Source: Verrucomicrobiota bacterium (lineage in GTDB: Bacteria > Verrucomicrobiota > Verrucomicrobiia > Chthoniobacterales > UBA10450). Taken from it: DNA of 64,000 nt. The stretch covers positions 1 through 64,000 of the forward strand of contig JAFASN010000100.1 in the NCBI GenBank assembly GCA_019244415.1, in the 5' to 3' direction. Position 1 is the first letter of the stretch. The number at the start of each line of letters is the position of its first letter. This document shows, one piece after another, positions 36,258-43,837 of the stretch. The translations under genes and the position numbers were made by a program. The notes beneath the pieces were generated by a model. That model was not told where the DNA came from, searched no databases, and saw only the letters and a list, made by a program, of their open reading frames with translations.

Positions 36258-36387
36258 TTGATATCGTGCGCAATACGGCTGCGACTCAGCGAACTCTGCG
36301 CGTCCTGCACATTACCCCGAACGAGCACTTTCATCTCGCCCGGCAAACACCTGTTTCATCCGACCGCTATTGAATGATCAGAGAGCG

Positions 36388-37158
36388 TCACATCGGCGCC
36401 GCCGCAGCGACTTCGCGGCCGAGCAGCATGCCACGATACGCGAACTCGTTCTCACGAAGCGCCCTCGCATATGTGTCAAACCTGTCCGCCTGAAATGAGC
36501 CGCCATGCATCGGGTGGACCCAGGCTGGGCTGAGCTTCTGCACCCGATCGATAGCATCGCGGACCGGCGATTCATGAGCGAAAATGCCCGCCGCGCGATA
36601 CAGATCCAGCATTGGCACTGAAAGATCCTCGGTCACTATCGGCGGCTGGTCGGCTGGCTGAATGAACAGATCAGACGGAAACAAGCTTCGCGTTGTTTGT
36701 TCAAAAATCATCATTGAATCCCAATGATGAACGTGCGGCGTTTCGATGAATTGCAGAGTGTGCTTGCCCAGCACCAGCGTTTCACCGTCACGAAAGCCGT
36801 GCGCGCGCTCGGCCATTCCGAAGCCCGCAGCATTGAGCTGAATGGAGAGAAGAGAACCACCGAGTTCGCATTGCGGTGCAGCCTTCATGAAACGCTCCAT
36901 GCCGCCATTTTCGTCTCCTTCCCAATGCAACAAAATGATGCGGCTTAGTGTCGCCGGATCGAGCACCTCGCCGATTGCATTGCGCACATCATCGTACAGG
37001 TGATGCATGCCAGTGTGAATCAGCGCAGGTCGCTCATCCGCAATCAGGAATTGGTTGAAGGTGATACCGTATGGTTCCTGCCAGGTGGAGATGCGGTAAA
37101 TCCCGTCAACGATTTCATCGAGGCGTGTGGAGGCGGAGTTCATCACCGGAGTCATCAT
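36388..37158 (-). CDS. ODP-type metallo-beta-lactamase-fold protein (flavodiiron-like, no flavodoxin domain)
   Basis: 256 residues. The metal ligand pattern is HWEGDENGG (an H-x-E-x-D motif as in flavodiiron proteins, not the HxHxDH of hydrolases), with further ligands in ETPHVHHWDSM, FPSDLF and WVHPMHGG. This suggests an oxygen- or NO-reducing diiron centre or a related redox sensor. The flavodoxin domain that normally supplies electrons is missing, so a separate partner would be needed. The neighbours (dnaE2, gnd) give no hint. The 130 bases on the dnaE2 side hold nothing I recognise. Confidence 0.75.
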   Translation of the reverse strand: MMTPVMNSASTRLDEIVDGIYRISTWQEPYGITFNQFLIADERPALIHTGMHHLYDDVRNAIGEVLDPATLSRIILLHWEGDENGGMERFMKAAPQCELGGSLLSIQLNAAGFGMAERAHGFRDGETLVLGKHTLQFIETPHVHHWDSMMIFEQTTRSLFPSDLFIQPADQPPIVTEDLSVPMLDLYRAAGIFAHESPVRDAIDRVQKLSPAWVHPMHGGSFQADRFDTYARALRENEFAYRGMLLGREVAAAAPM

Positions 37159-37328
37159 TTAACTGATTTCGAAGTTGTACGAGTGGCGGAAGGCAATGCT
37201 ACTACAATCAAATCGATAGGTTTTCTGGATTTCAGCAGTCGGTGGTGTTCGGGCGGTATCGTGAAGCAGCACTGCGGCGCGCGTCTTCCACTGGAACCTC
37301 ACCGCGGCCGCTCTGCCAACAAGTCGCT

Positions 37329-38804
37329 TTACTCGCCCGCGTGCCGTTTGGAAGTTGGCTTTGGCGGCGAGATTTCCTGCGCGGGCGCATCGCCGAGCCA
37401 GTCGGTGTGGAAGATGCCGGGCTTGTCCACGCGCTCGTAAGTGTGGGCGCCGAAGAAATCGCGTTGCGCTTGCAGCAGGTTCGCCGGGAGGCGCGCCGAA
37501 CGATAACTGTCGAAGTACGCAAGCGACGCGCTGAACGCCGGCACGGCGACACCGTGCTCGACCGCGGCAGATACTGCATCGCGCCAGTTATTTTGTGTCT
37601 TGCCGATGATGTCACTAAAGTACGAATCGAAGAGCAGATTGTGGAGCGCTTTATCGCGCGCATAAGCATCGGCGATGCGGTTGAGGAATTTTGCCCGAAT
37701 GATGCAACCGCCGCGCCAGATTCGCGCGATGCCGCCGAAATCGAGATTCCACTTATAGCTGAGACTCGCCGCACCGAGCAGCTCCATTCCTTGCGCGTAG
37801 CTGATAATTTTCGAAGCATAGAGCGCGTCGTGTACTTGCTGGACGAGCTGCTTTTTATCGCCGGTAAACTTCGCGAGCTGCGGCTGGGGCAGAATCTTTG
37901 ACGCCTCGACGCGCTCATCTTTGCGTGAGGAAATCACGCGCGCTTCGACTGCTGCGTTAATCGTGGAGATGACGACTGACTGCGTGAGCGCGGATTGCAG
38001 TGTCCACAAACCAGTTCCTTTCTGGCCGGCTTTGTCGAGAATGACATCGACCAGTGGCTTGCCTGTATCCGGATCTATTTTGCGGAAGATTTCGCCGGTG
38101 ATTTCGATCAAATAACTCTCCAAGGCACCGCGATTCCAATCAGTGAAAATGTCCGCTAGCTCGTCAGCCGAGAGCCCGAGTACGTTGTTCATGATGGCGT
38201 AGGCTTCGCAGATCAACTGCATATCGCCGTACTCGATGCCGTTGTGCACCATTTTGACATAATGGCCGGCGCCATCTGGGCCGATGTACATACAGCACGG
38301 CTCGCCATCCACTTGCGCGGCGATTCTGGTGAAGATCGGCGCGATGATGTCGTAGCCTTCGCGCGAGCCGCCCGGCATGAGCGAGGGGCCCTTAAGCGCG
38401 CCTTCTTCGCCGCCGGAAACGCCGCAGCCGATGTAATGAATACCGCGCGCCTCGACTTCCTTGCAACGGCGTTGCGTGTCGGTGAAAAGTGAATTGCCGC
38501 CATCAATCAGCACGTCGCCTTCTTCGAGCAACGGCAACACTTCACCGATCACCTGATCAACCGGGCTGCCCGCTTTGATCATCATCATCGCTTTGCGCGG
38601 CCGCTTCAGCGCGCCGATGAACTCCTCGATCGTCTTTGTCGGCGTGATATTTTTCCCTTTCGCTCGCGTAGCGGCGAAGTTTTCTGTCACCGATGTGGTG
38701 CGATTAAACGCGGCCACGGAGAAGCCCTTTGATTCCATGTTAAGGACGAGGTTTTCGCCCATCACCGCGAGGCCAATGAGGCCAATATCCGATTGCGTCG
38801 TCAT
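37329..38804 (-). CDS. gnd: 6-phosphogluconate dehydrogenase, decarboxylating
   Basis: This enzyme oxidises 6-phosphogluconate to ribulose 5-phosphate and CO2 with NADP in the pentose phosphate pathway. 491 residues from ATG 38804. The NADP fold opens IGLIGLAVMGENLVLNM, the substrate loop has GCGVSGGEEGALKGPSLMPGG, and the catalytic lysine lies in YVKMVHNGIEYGDMQL. The C-terminal helical domain has RGGCIIRAKFL and ends with a basic Lys/His tail. An in-frame start 69 bases upstream adds a poorly conserved leader. It is divergent from moaE. Confidence 0.95.
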   Translation of the reverse strand: MTTQSDIGLIGLAVMGENLVLNMESKGFSVAAFNRTTSVTENFAATRAKGKNITPTKTIEEFIGALKRPRKAMMMIKAGSPVDQVIGEVLPLLEEGDVLIDGGNSLFTDTQRRCKEVEARGIHYIGCGVSGGEEGALKGPSLMPGGSREGYDIIAPIFTRIAAQVDGEPCCMYIGPDGAGHYVKMVHNGIEYGDMQLICEAYAIMNNVLGLSADELADIFTDWNRGALESYLIEITGEIFRKIDPDTGKPLVDVILDKAGQKGTGLWTLQSALTQSVVISTINAAVEARVISSRKDERVEASKILPQPQLAKFTGDKKQLVQQVHDALYASKIISYAQGMELLGAASLSYKWNLDFGGIARIWRGGCIIRAKFLNRIADAYARDKALHNLLFDSYFSDIIGKTQNNWRDAVSAAVEHGVAVPAFSASLAYFDSYRSARLPANLLQAQRDFFGAHTYERVDKPGIFHTDWLGDAPAQEISPPKPTSKRHAGE

Positions 38805-38866
38805 GCTTTTAGTATCTCGTTTCGGGTGCGCCCGATGGCTGGGCAGTAAACGAGCAAGTGCAGCGC

Positions 38867-39382
38867 ATGGCAAATTACCTTTGCGACGTGGCCTTAGTGG
38901 ACGGGCCGCTGGAGATCGCGCGTAAATCGGTCGGCGAAGGCGCTGTGGTCGAGTTCTTCGGTAACGTACGCCCGGTTGAGAATGGGCAACCGATCAGCGC
39001 GCTTGAGTACGATGCACATGCGCCCATGGCTGAGCATCAATTGCGGGTGATTGCGCGCGAAGCGGCGGAGAAGTTTTCGCTGCTGGCGGTGACTGTGCAT
39101 CATCGCATCGGCGCGGTACCGAGCGGCGACACGTCGCTAATCGTGCGTGTCGCGTCGGGGCATAGAGCGGCGGCCTTCGCAGCCAGCGGATGGATTGTGG
39201 ATGAACTGAAAAAGCGGGTGCCGATTTGGAAAACGCCGGTGTTCGTTGAGTCGGCGGCATCGTGTCACCCTGAGCGAAGCGCAGCGAAGCTGCCAGTCCG
39301 GCTCGGACCGAAGGATCCGGCGGAAGCTCCCTTGGAGGTTTCGCCACGGCGTTCCTCGGCGCCGCTCGGGATGACGCGATGA
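38867..39382 (+). CDS. moaE: Molybdopterin synthase catalytic subunit MoaE, with repeat-derived C-terminus
   Basis: 171 residues from ATG 38867. MoaE inserts dithiolene sulfur into precursor Z, using MoaD thiocarboxylate. Family motifs are VVEFFGNVRPVENGQ, LEYDAHAPMAE, VHHRIGAVPSGDTSLIV and KKRVPIWKTPVF with the active-site lysines. Normal MoaE ends soon after this; here about 40 further residues (SCHPERSAAK ... PLGMTR) are encoded by a family A repeat, which also supplies the sequence up to the stop. The stop overlaps the pgsA ATG. moaD and other cofactor genes are absent from the window. Confidence 0.9.
   Translation: MANYLCDVALVDGPLEIARKSVGEGAVVEFFGNVRPVENGQPISALEYDAHAPMAEHQLRVIAREAAEKFSLLAVTVHHRIGAVPSGDTSLIVRVASGHRAAAFAASGWIVDELKKRVPIWKTPVFVESAASCHPERSAAKLPVRLGPKDPAEAPLEVSPRRSSAPLGMTR
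39263..39376. repeat. Family A palindromic element, copy 5, at the 3' end of moaE
   Basis: It starts GTCACCCTGAGCGAAGC, contains the AGTCCGGCTCGGACCG mini-hairpin, and ends GCTCGGGATGACG. It is read through as the moaE C-terminus and reaches to within three bases of the pgsA start. Confidence 0.82.
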
Positions 39383-39960
39383 ACTGGGCCAATCGGCTTA
39401 CGCTCAGCCGGCTCGTACTCACCATCCTGTTTGTGGTCGCGCTCAGCTCGCCCTGGCGCTACGCTCACACCGTCGCCCTGGCGACGTTTCTCATCGCCGG
39501 GATCACGGATTTCTTCGACGGCGAAATCGCGCGCCGTCTCCAAACGGTGACAAACTTCGGCAAGCTCATGGATCCGCTAGTTGACAAGATCATGATCGCG
39601 GCGGCGTTCATTTCACTCGTGCCATTACGGGCGATCCCGGCCTGGGCGGCGACGGTAGTGGTAGGCCGCGATTTTTTGATTACCGGATTGCGTTTGATGG
39701 CGAGCGCGAAGGGTGAGGTACTATCGGCTGAGCGGCTAGGCAAACACAAGACCTCGTGGCAAATCATCACCGTGATTTTTTTCCTTACCCTTCTCACGGT
39801 GGCGGAATGGAGTCGGGAGAGCGTGGCGACGGCGTGGTGGCAACGCGCCTGGAATGATGCTGGCGCCGCGCTGGTCTGGCTCACGGTGGCACTCACGTTG
39901 TACTCAGGCCTCGGCTATGCCTGGCGTCACCGAGCTGTGGTGACCGGGACAGAACTGTAG
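39379..39960 (+). CDS. pgsA: CDP-diacylglycerol-glycerol-3-phosphate 3-phosphatidyltransferase
   Basis: 193 residues, a membrane enzyme making phosphatidylglycerophosphate. The CDP-alcohol phosphotransferase signature is complete: D47-G48 in FFDGEIARR, then G61, D65 and D69 in GKLMDPLVDK. Four to six hydrophobic helices are visible. Its ATG overlaps the moaE stop, so translation is coupled through the repeat-derived moaE tail. The 154 bases that follow up to yajQ hold nothing I recognise. Confidence 0.92.
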   Translation: MNWANRLTLSRLVLTILFVVALSSPWRYAHTVALATFLIAGITDFFDGEIARRLQTVTNFGKLMDPLVDKIMIAAAFISLVPLRAIPAWAATVVVGRDFLITGLRLMASAKGEVLSAERLGKHKTSWQIITVIFFLTLLTVAEWSRESVATAWWQRAWNDAGAALVWLTVALTLYSGLGYAWRHRAVVTGTEL

Positions 39961-40114
39961 GGCGCGGGTTAATTCATCGAGGCAACAGAGCGCGCCACGC
40001 CGAGTTGTAGCTCTGTACTTCAAAGGGAAACGATCGCTTGCTTCTCCGTTAGAAAATCGCGGCGCGTTTCAAGTAGAGAACGTTCCTCCGGTCTCTGCGG
40101 GATTGTGGTGAAAT

Positions 40115-40600
40115 TTAATCCCTGAAATTTTTAAAGTTCGTCGCCACGTCGAAATCCTTTCCGCGCACGAACTGAATCACGCTTTGCAGATCGTCCTTCT
40201 TCTTTCCGGTCACGCGAATCTGCCGGTCCTGCAGCGTACTCTGTACTTTGAACCCGCCGTCTTTAATCGCGCGAATGATCTCCTTCGCCTTGTCGCCTTC
40301 GAGCCCCTGCTTGATCGTCAGCTCCTGCCGTGCGTGACCGACTGATGAAATCTGTGGCTCAGCCTGATCGATGTTCCGCAAATCCACGCCGCGTTTCGAC
40401 AATTTGCCGGTCACGATTTCGCGCAATCCGCGCAGCCGGTTTCCATCCTCCGCCGTGAGCGTGATCTTGTCCTTTTCGTACTCAACGGCGGCGTTGCTCC
40501 CGCGGAAATCGAAGCGTGTCGCGAGTTCCTTCCGCGCCTGATTGAGCGCATTATCGATCTCCTGCTTGTCCACTTCCGAGACGATGTCGAACGACGGCAT
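40115..40600 (-). CDS. yajQ: YajQ-family nucleotide-binding protein
   Basis: 161 residues, full family length. It opens MPSFDIVSEVDKQEIDNAL, with ATRFDFRGS, and continues with RQELTIKQGLEGDKAKEI and a final DVATNFKNFRD. YajQ proteins have a double ferredoxin-like fold; some bind cyclic di-GMP and act as transcriptional co-regulators. No partner is obvious. It is co-oriented with the export operon to its right but separated from it by 49 bases. Confidence 0.93.
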   Translation of the reverse strand: MPSFDIVSEVDKQEIDNALNQARKELATRFDFRGSNAAVEYEKDKITLTAEDGNRLRGLREIVTGKLSKRGVDLRNIDQAEPQISSVGHARQELTIKQGLEGDKAKEIIRAIKDGGFKVQSTLQDRQIRVTGKKKDDLQSVIQFVRGKDFDVATNFKNFRD

Positions 40601-40649
40601 ATTTTGGCAACTTAGTAGATCAATAAAGCAAGCGCACTGCGGAAGAGAA

Positions 40650-41420
40650 TCACCAATTCAGCTGGGAAATCTGGATATTGCCATCACTTGCGCGCAGAGT
40701 GACTCTCGACAGCGCCGCTGGGCCGATGACTTCGTTAATCTCGCGCAGACCGCCGCGTTTGCGCTGCGCCATTTCGCTGAAATCGCTTGTCACTTTTCCA
40801 TGCGCACTCGCGGCGTGCAGCTCGAACGACGCGTCACCAGGAATGATGGCGCGCACATTTCCATTCACCACGGCAGCGTCGATTTTGATCGGCTGTTGCT
40901 CGACCCAGTCAAAGTACAGGTCAAGCCCGCCCTTTTGCACACGCAGTTGTTGATCGCAAAAACAGTTGTGCGCGGTCAACCGCCCGTTGCCGAGCGAAGC
41001 GTGAATGGCGGCGCCGCGCATTCCGTGGATGATCAGCTCGCCATTCGGCACGGTGACGGAGGCGAGCCGAGCCCGCTGCGGCACATTGATGACGTAATCG
41101 ATGGTGCCGGAGTGATCAGTCAGCGCCCAACGCGGCTTTGATGGGCCGACCGTGGCGATCGTAACGGCGTCGCCTGCGCGGCGTACTTCCACGCGCATGC
41201 TGTTGAGCCGCTCCGGCGAGAACGCCCGGCGGGTGGCCACGATCTGTATCTCGTTAGTCTCCGCACCGTAAATTTCAACCGACCCATCGATCGCTTGCAG
41301 CGACAGCGTGCCCGTCGGCGGAAGCGGCACGTCTTTCTCGATCGTATCTTCGAGCACGTCGCTTCCGCATGCGGCGCAAACGAGGCACAGCGGAAGCGCG
41401 ACCAGCAGGAATCTATTCAT
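40650..41420 (-). CDS. Putative lipoprotein of DUF4097-like beta-solenoid type
   Basis: 256 residues. The signal peptide MNRFLLVALPLCLVCAACG resembles a lipobox (Cys at about 18), though Cys rather than Leu sits at -3. The rest is rich in short beta strands and Gly/Asn turns (SVEIYG, GELIIHG, NGRLTAHN, NGNVRAI, SDGNIQIS), as in DUF4097 adhesin-like proteins. The start overlaps the permease stop by eight bases, so it is the last gene of the export operon. A surface or periplasmic accessory role is inferred. Confidence 0.75.
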   Translation of the reverse strand: MNRFLLVALPLCLVCAACGSDVLEDTIEKDVPLPPTGTLSLQAIDGSVEIYGAETNEIQIVATRRAFSPERLNSMRVEVRRAGDAVTIATVGPSKPRWALTDHSGTIDYVINVPQRARLASVTVPNGELIIHGMRGAAIHASLGNGRLTAHNCFCDQQLRVQKGGLDLYFDWVEQQPIKIDAAVVNGNVRAIIPGDASFELHAASAHGKVTSDFSEMAQRKRGGLREINEVIGPAALSRVTLRASDGNIQISQLNW

Positions 41421-43827
41421 GACGCAGCGCCACCATGGGATCCACCTTCATGGCGCGTCGTGCCGGCACCAGACTGGCCAGCAAGGCAGCGGCGCTCAGC
41501 ACAATCAAAACAATCCCATAGATCGAAACGTCATTTGCGCTGACGCCGTAAAGCAGGCTCTTCATCAAACGCGTCGCGGCGAGCGCGCCGATGAACCCGA
41601 TTACCAGGCCAAGGCTGACAATGCTGAAGCTTTGCCGCAAAATCATGTGCAGCATGTCGCGCCGCTGCGCACCGACCGCCATGCGAATCCCGATCTCCTT
41701 CGTGCGCTGCACCACAGTGTAGGCAATGACGCCGTAAATGCCGATCGCGGCGAGTACGAGCGCGACTCCGGCGAAGGCACCGAGCAGCGCCATATGAAAT
41801 CGCGGTTGCGCCAGTGTCGTGCCGATGAGCTCCTGCATGGGCTGCAATTTGGGCACGAAGACGTCGCGATCGAGTTGCACAATGGCGCTGCGCAACGCCG
41901 TATCGAGCCCGCTGACATTTGGCAGCGACGTGCGTAGTACTACGTTGAAACGACGGCTCGGCTCCTGCGCACCAGACACATAAAACTCCGGAATTGGAGC
42001 GACCGCGAGCGATTCGTGCCGTGTGCTGCCCACAACACCGATAATCTCGTACTCGATAAAGCCCTTTTCGGGATCGTCCAGCCGCAGATGCTGCCCGACT
42101 GGGTTTACATCGGGGAAAAATTTGCGCGCGAACGCTTCATTCAGCATCGCGACAAGCGGCGCGTCTTGCGAATCACGCGCGTCAAACATGCGTCCGGCAA
42201 GCAGCGGAATACGCATCGCGTGAAAATAATCGGCCGCGACGACGAGATGGGAAGCGTTCGGATGATTGCCAGGACCTGGATCTGGCCGGCCTTCGATCCA
42301 GAAGGATGAAGCGCGATCATTATTCGAAAAGGGCAAAGGGGCCGCCGCTCCGACTGATTCTACGCCTGGCAACGTGCGCAGTTTGGCGATGAGCGCATCA
42401 TAAAATGGCTGGAATTTCTCCGGCGTAGCAGAGTACTTAGCGGCGGGCAGAATCACTTCCCCGGTGACCACGTGCGAAGAGTCGAAGCCGGGATTTGTCG
42501 TGCGCAGATTATTGAAGCTTTTGATCAGCAACCCGGCGCTTGCCAGCAGCAACACAGAAAGGGCGACCTGCGAAACCACGAGCAGATTGCGCACTCGCCG
42601 TGACTCCGGTCCGGCGGCGCCCCGATTTCCCTCCTGCAATGACTCGTTGACGTTTGGCCGGGAAGCTTGCAAGGCGGGAATGGCGGCGAAGAGGAGCGTA
42701 CTCAGGATCGCGGCGAAAAGAGTGAACAGAATCAGCGCGCCATTAATCTGTACTTCATCGAGACGCGGCATGTCGCTGGGCCCAATCCAGCGCAACAGAT
42801 CGATGCCCCACGAAGCGACGACCAGGCCCGCCACGCCGCCGGCCAGTGCGAGCAGCAGACTTTCCAGCAGCAATTGCTGCATGACGCGAACACGGCTCGC
42901 GCCAAGTGCGGTGCGAATCGCGATTTCGCGCCGGCGTCCGGTCGCGCGCGCGAGCAGCAGATTTGCGACATTCGCGCAGGCAATGAGTAAGACGGCGGCA
43001 ACAGCCGCGACTAAGGTGATGAGTGCAGAGCGCACGTCGCCGACGACGTCGTCGCTCAGTGAAATGGCGAACGAAGTGCGGCCGGTATTTGTGTCGGGGA
43101 ATTGTTTTTCCAGTCGGCCGGCAATTGCTGCCATTTCTGCACTCGCCTGCCTCAAAGAAACGGCGGGCTTCAAACGGCCGACCAAGCGAAGAAAGTGTCC
43201 ACCGCGATTGTTGATTTCGGTCGGAACCAACGGGTGCAACGGCATGATGTAATCGACACGCTCCCCGACGGGAAAGCGGAAGCCCCGCGGCATGACACCG
43301 ACGACCGTGTACGGTCGCAGCGAGAGTCTAATCTGACGTCCGACGATATTGCGGTCGCCGCTAAAATCGCGCTGCCAGAGCTCATACCCGAGTACGACGA
43401 CGTGTGCGTCTTTGGAGTCTTCCTGGCGCGTATAGGCGCGGCCGAGGAATGGCTGCACGCCGAGTACTTTGAAAACATCGGATGTGACGGCCAGGCCGCG
43501 CAGCTCGCGTGATTCCCTGCCACTACCGAGTACTGCACCTGCAGCGACGTACGCTGCCAAACCGTGGAGCGTTTGGGATTGGTCGCGCAGATCGGCGTAA
43601 TCGGGAAAAGATTCCGTCTCGCGCTCGGATTCATTTGTGACCTTGCTCCAGACGGCGACTAACTCCTGCGGTTTGGGATACGGCAGCGGCCGCAGGAGTA
43701 CGGCATCGATCACACTGAAAACGGCGCTGTTCGCGCCGATGCCTAGCGCGAGCGTGAGAACGGCGATAAGGCTAAACCCTGGCGTTTTCGCCAGCATGCG
43801 AAAGGCGAGTTTGAGGTCGGAAATCAT
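41413..43827 (-). CDS. Orphan-type MacB/FtsX permease 5
   Basis: 804 residues. Layout: one helix after DLKLAFRMLAKTPGFSLIAVL, a MacB-type periplasmic domain (about 45-260), three helices, a second helix plus periplasmic domain (about 430-670), and three C-terminal helices ending ARRAMKVDPMVALRHE. This is the duplicated orphan permease arrangement described in Acidobacteria. It probably works with the ATPases upstream. It lies ten bases from permease 4 and overlaps the lipoprotein gene; these are the only two junctions in this part of the operon without a family A repeat. Confidence 0.88.
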   Translation of the reverse strand: MISDLKLAFRMLAKTPGFSLIAVLTLALGIGANSAVFSVIDAVLLRPLPYPKPQELVAVWSKVTNESERETESFPDYADLRDQSQTLHGLAAYVAAGAVLGSGRESRELRGLAVTSDVFKVLGVQPFLGRAYTRQEDSKDAHVVVLGYELWQRDFSGDRNIVGRQIRLSLRPYTVVGVMPRGFRFPVGERVDYIMPLHPLVPTEINNRGGHFLRLVGRLKPAVSLRQASAEMAAIAGRLEKQFPDTNTGRTSFAISLSDDVVGDVRSALITLVAAVAAVLLIACANVANLLLARATGRRREIAIRTALGASRVRVMQQLLLESLLLALAGGVAGLVVASWGIDLLRWIGPSDMPRLDEVQINGALILFTLFAAILSTLLFAAIPALQASRPNVNESLQEGNRGAAGPESRRVRNLLVVSQVALSVLLLASAGLLIKSFNNLRTTNPGFDSSHVVTGEVILPAAKYSATPEKFQPFYDALIAKLRTLPGVESVGAAAPLPFSNNDRASSFWIEGRPDPGPGNHPNASHLVVAADYFHAMRIPLLAGRMFDARDSQDAPLVAMLNEAFARKFFPDVNPVGQHLRLDDPEKGFIEYEIIGVVGSTRHESLAVAPIPEFYVSGAQEPSRRFNVVLRTSLPNVSGLDTALRSAIVQLDRDVFVPKLQPMQELIGTTLAQPRFHMALLGAFAGVALVLAAIGIYGVIAYTVVQRTKEIGIRMAVGAQRRDMLHMILRQSFSIVSLGLVIGFIGALAATRLMKSLLYGVSANDVSIYGIVLIVLSAAALLASLVPARRAMKVDPMVALRHE

Positions 43828-43837
43828 CCAGGGTTAA

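Noticed and set aside
42464-43252. 262-codon plus-strand frame
   Set aside because: Antisense to permease 5 and Arg/Ser-rich with no recognisable motif, while the minus-strand frame encodes a clear FtsX-type protein.
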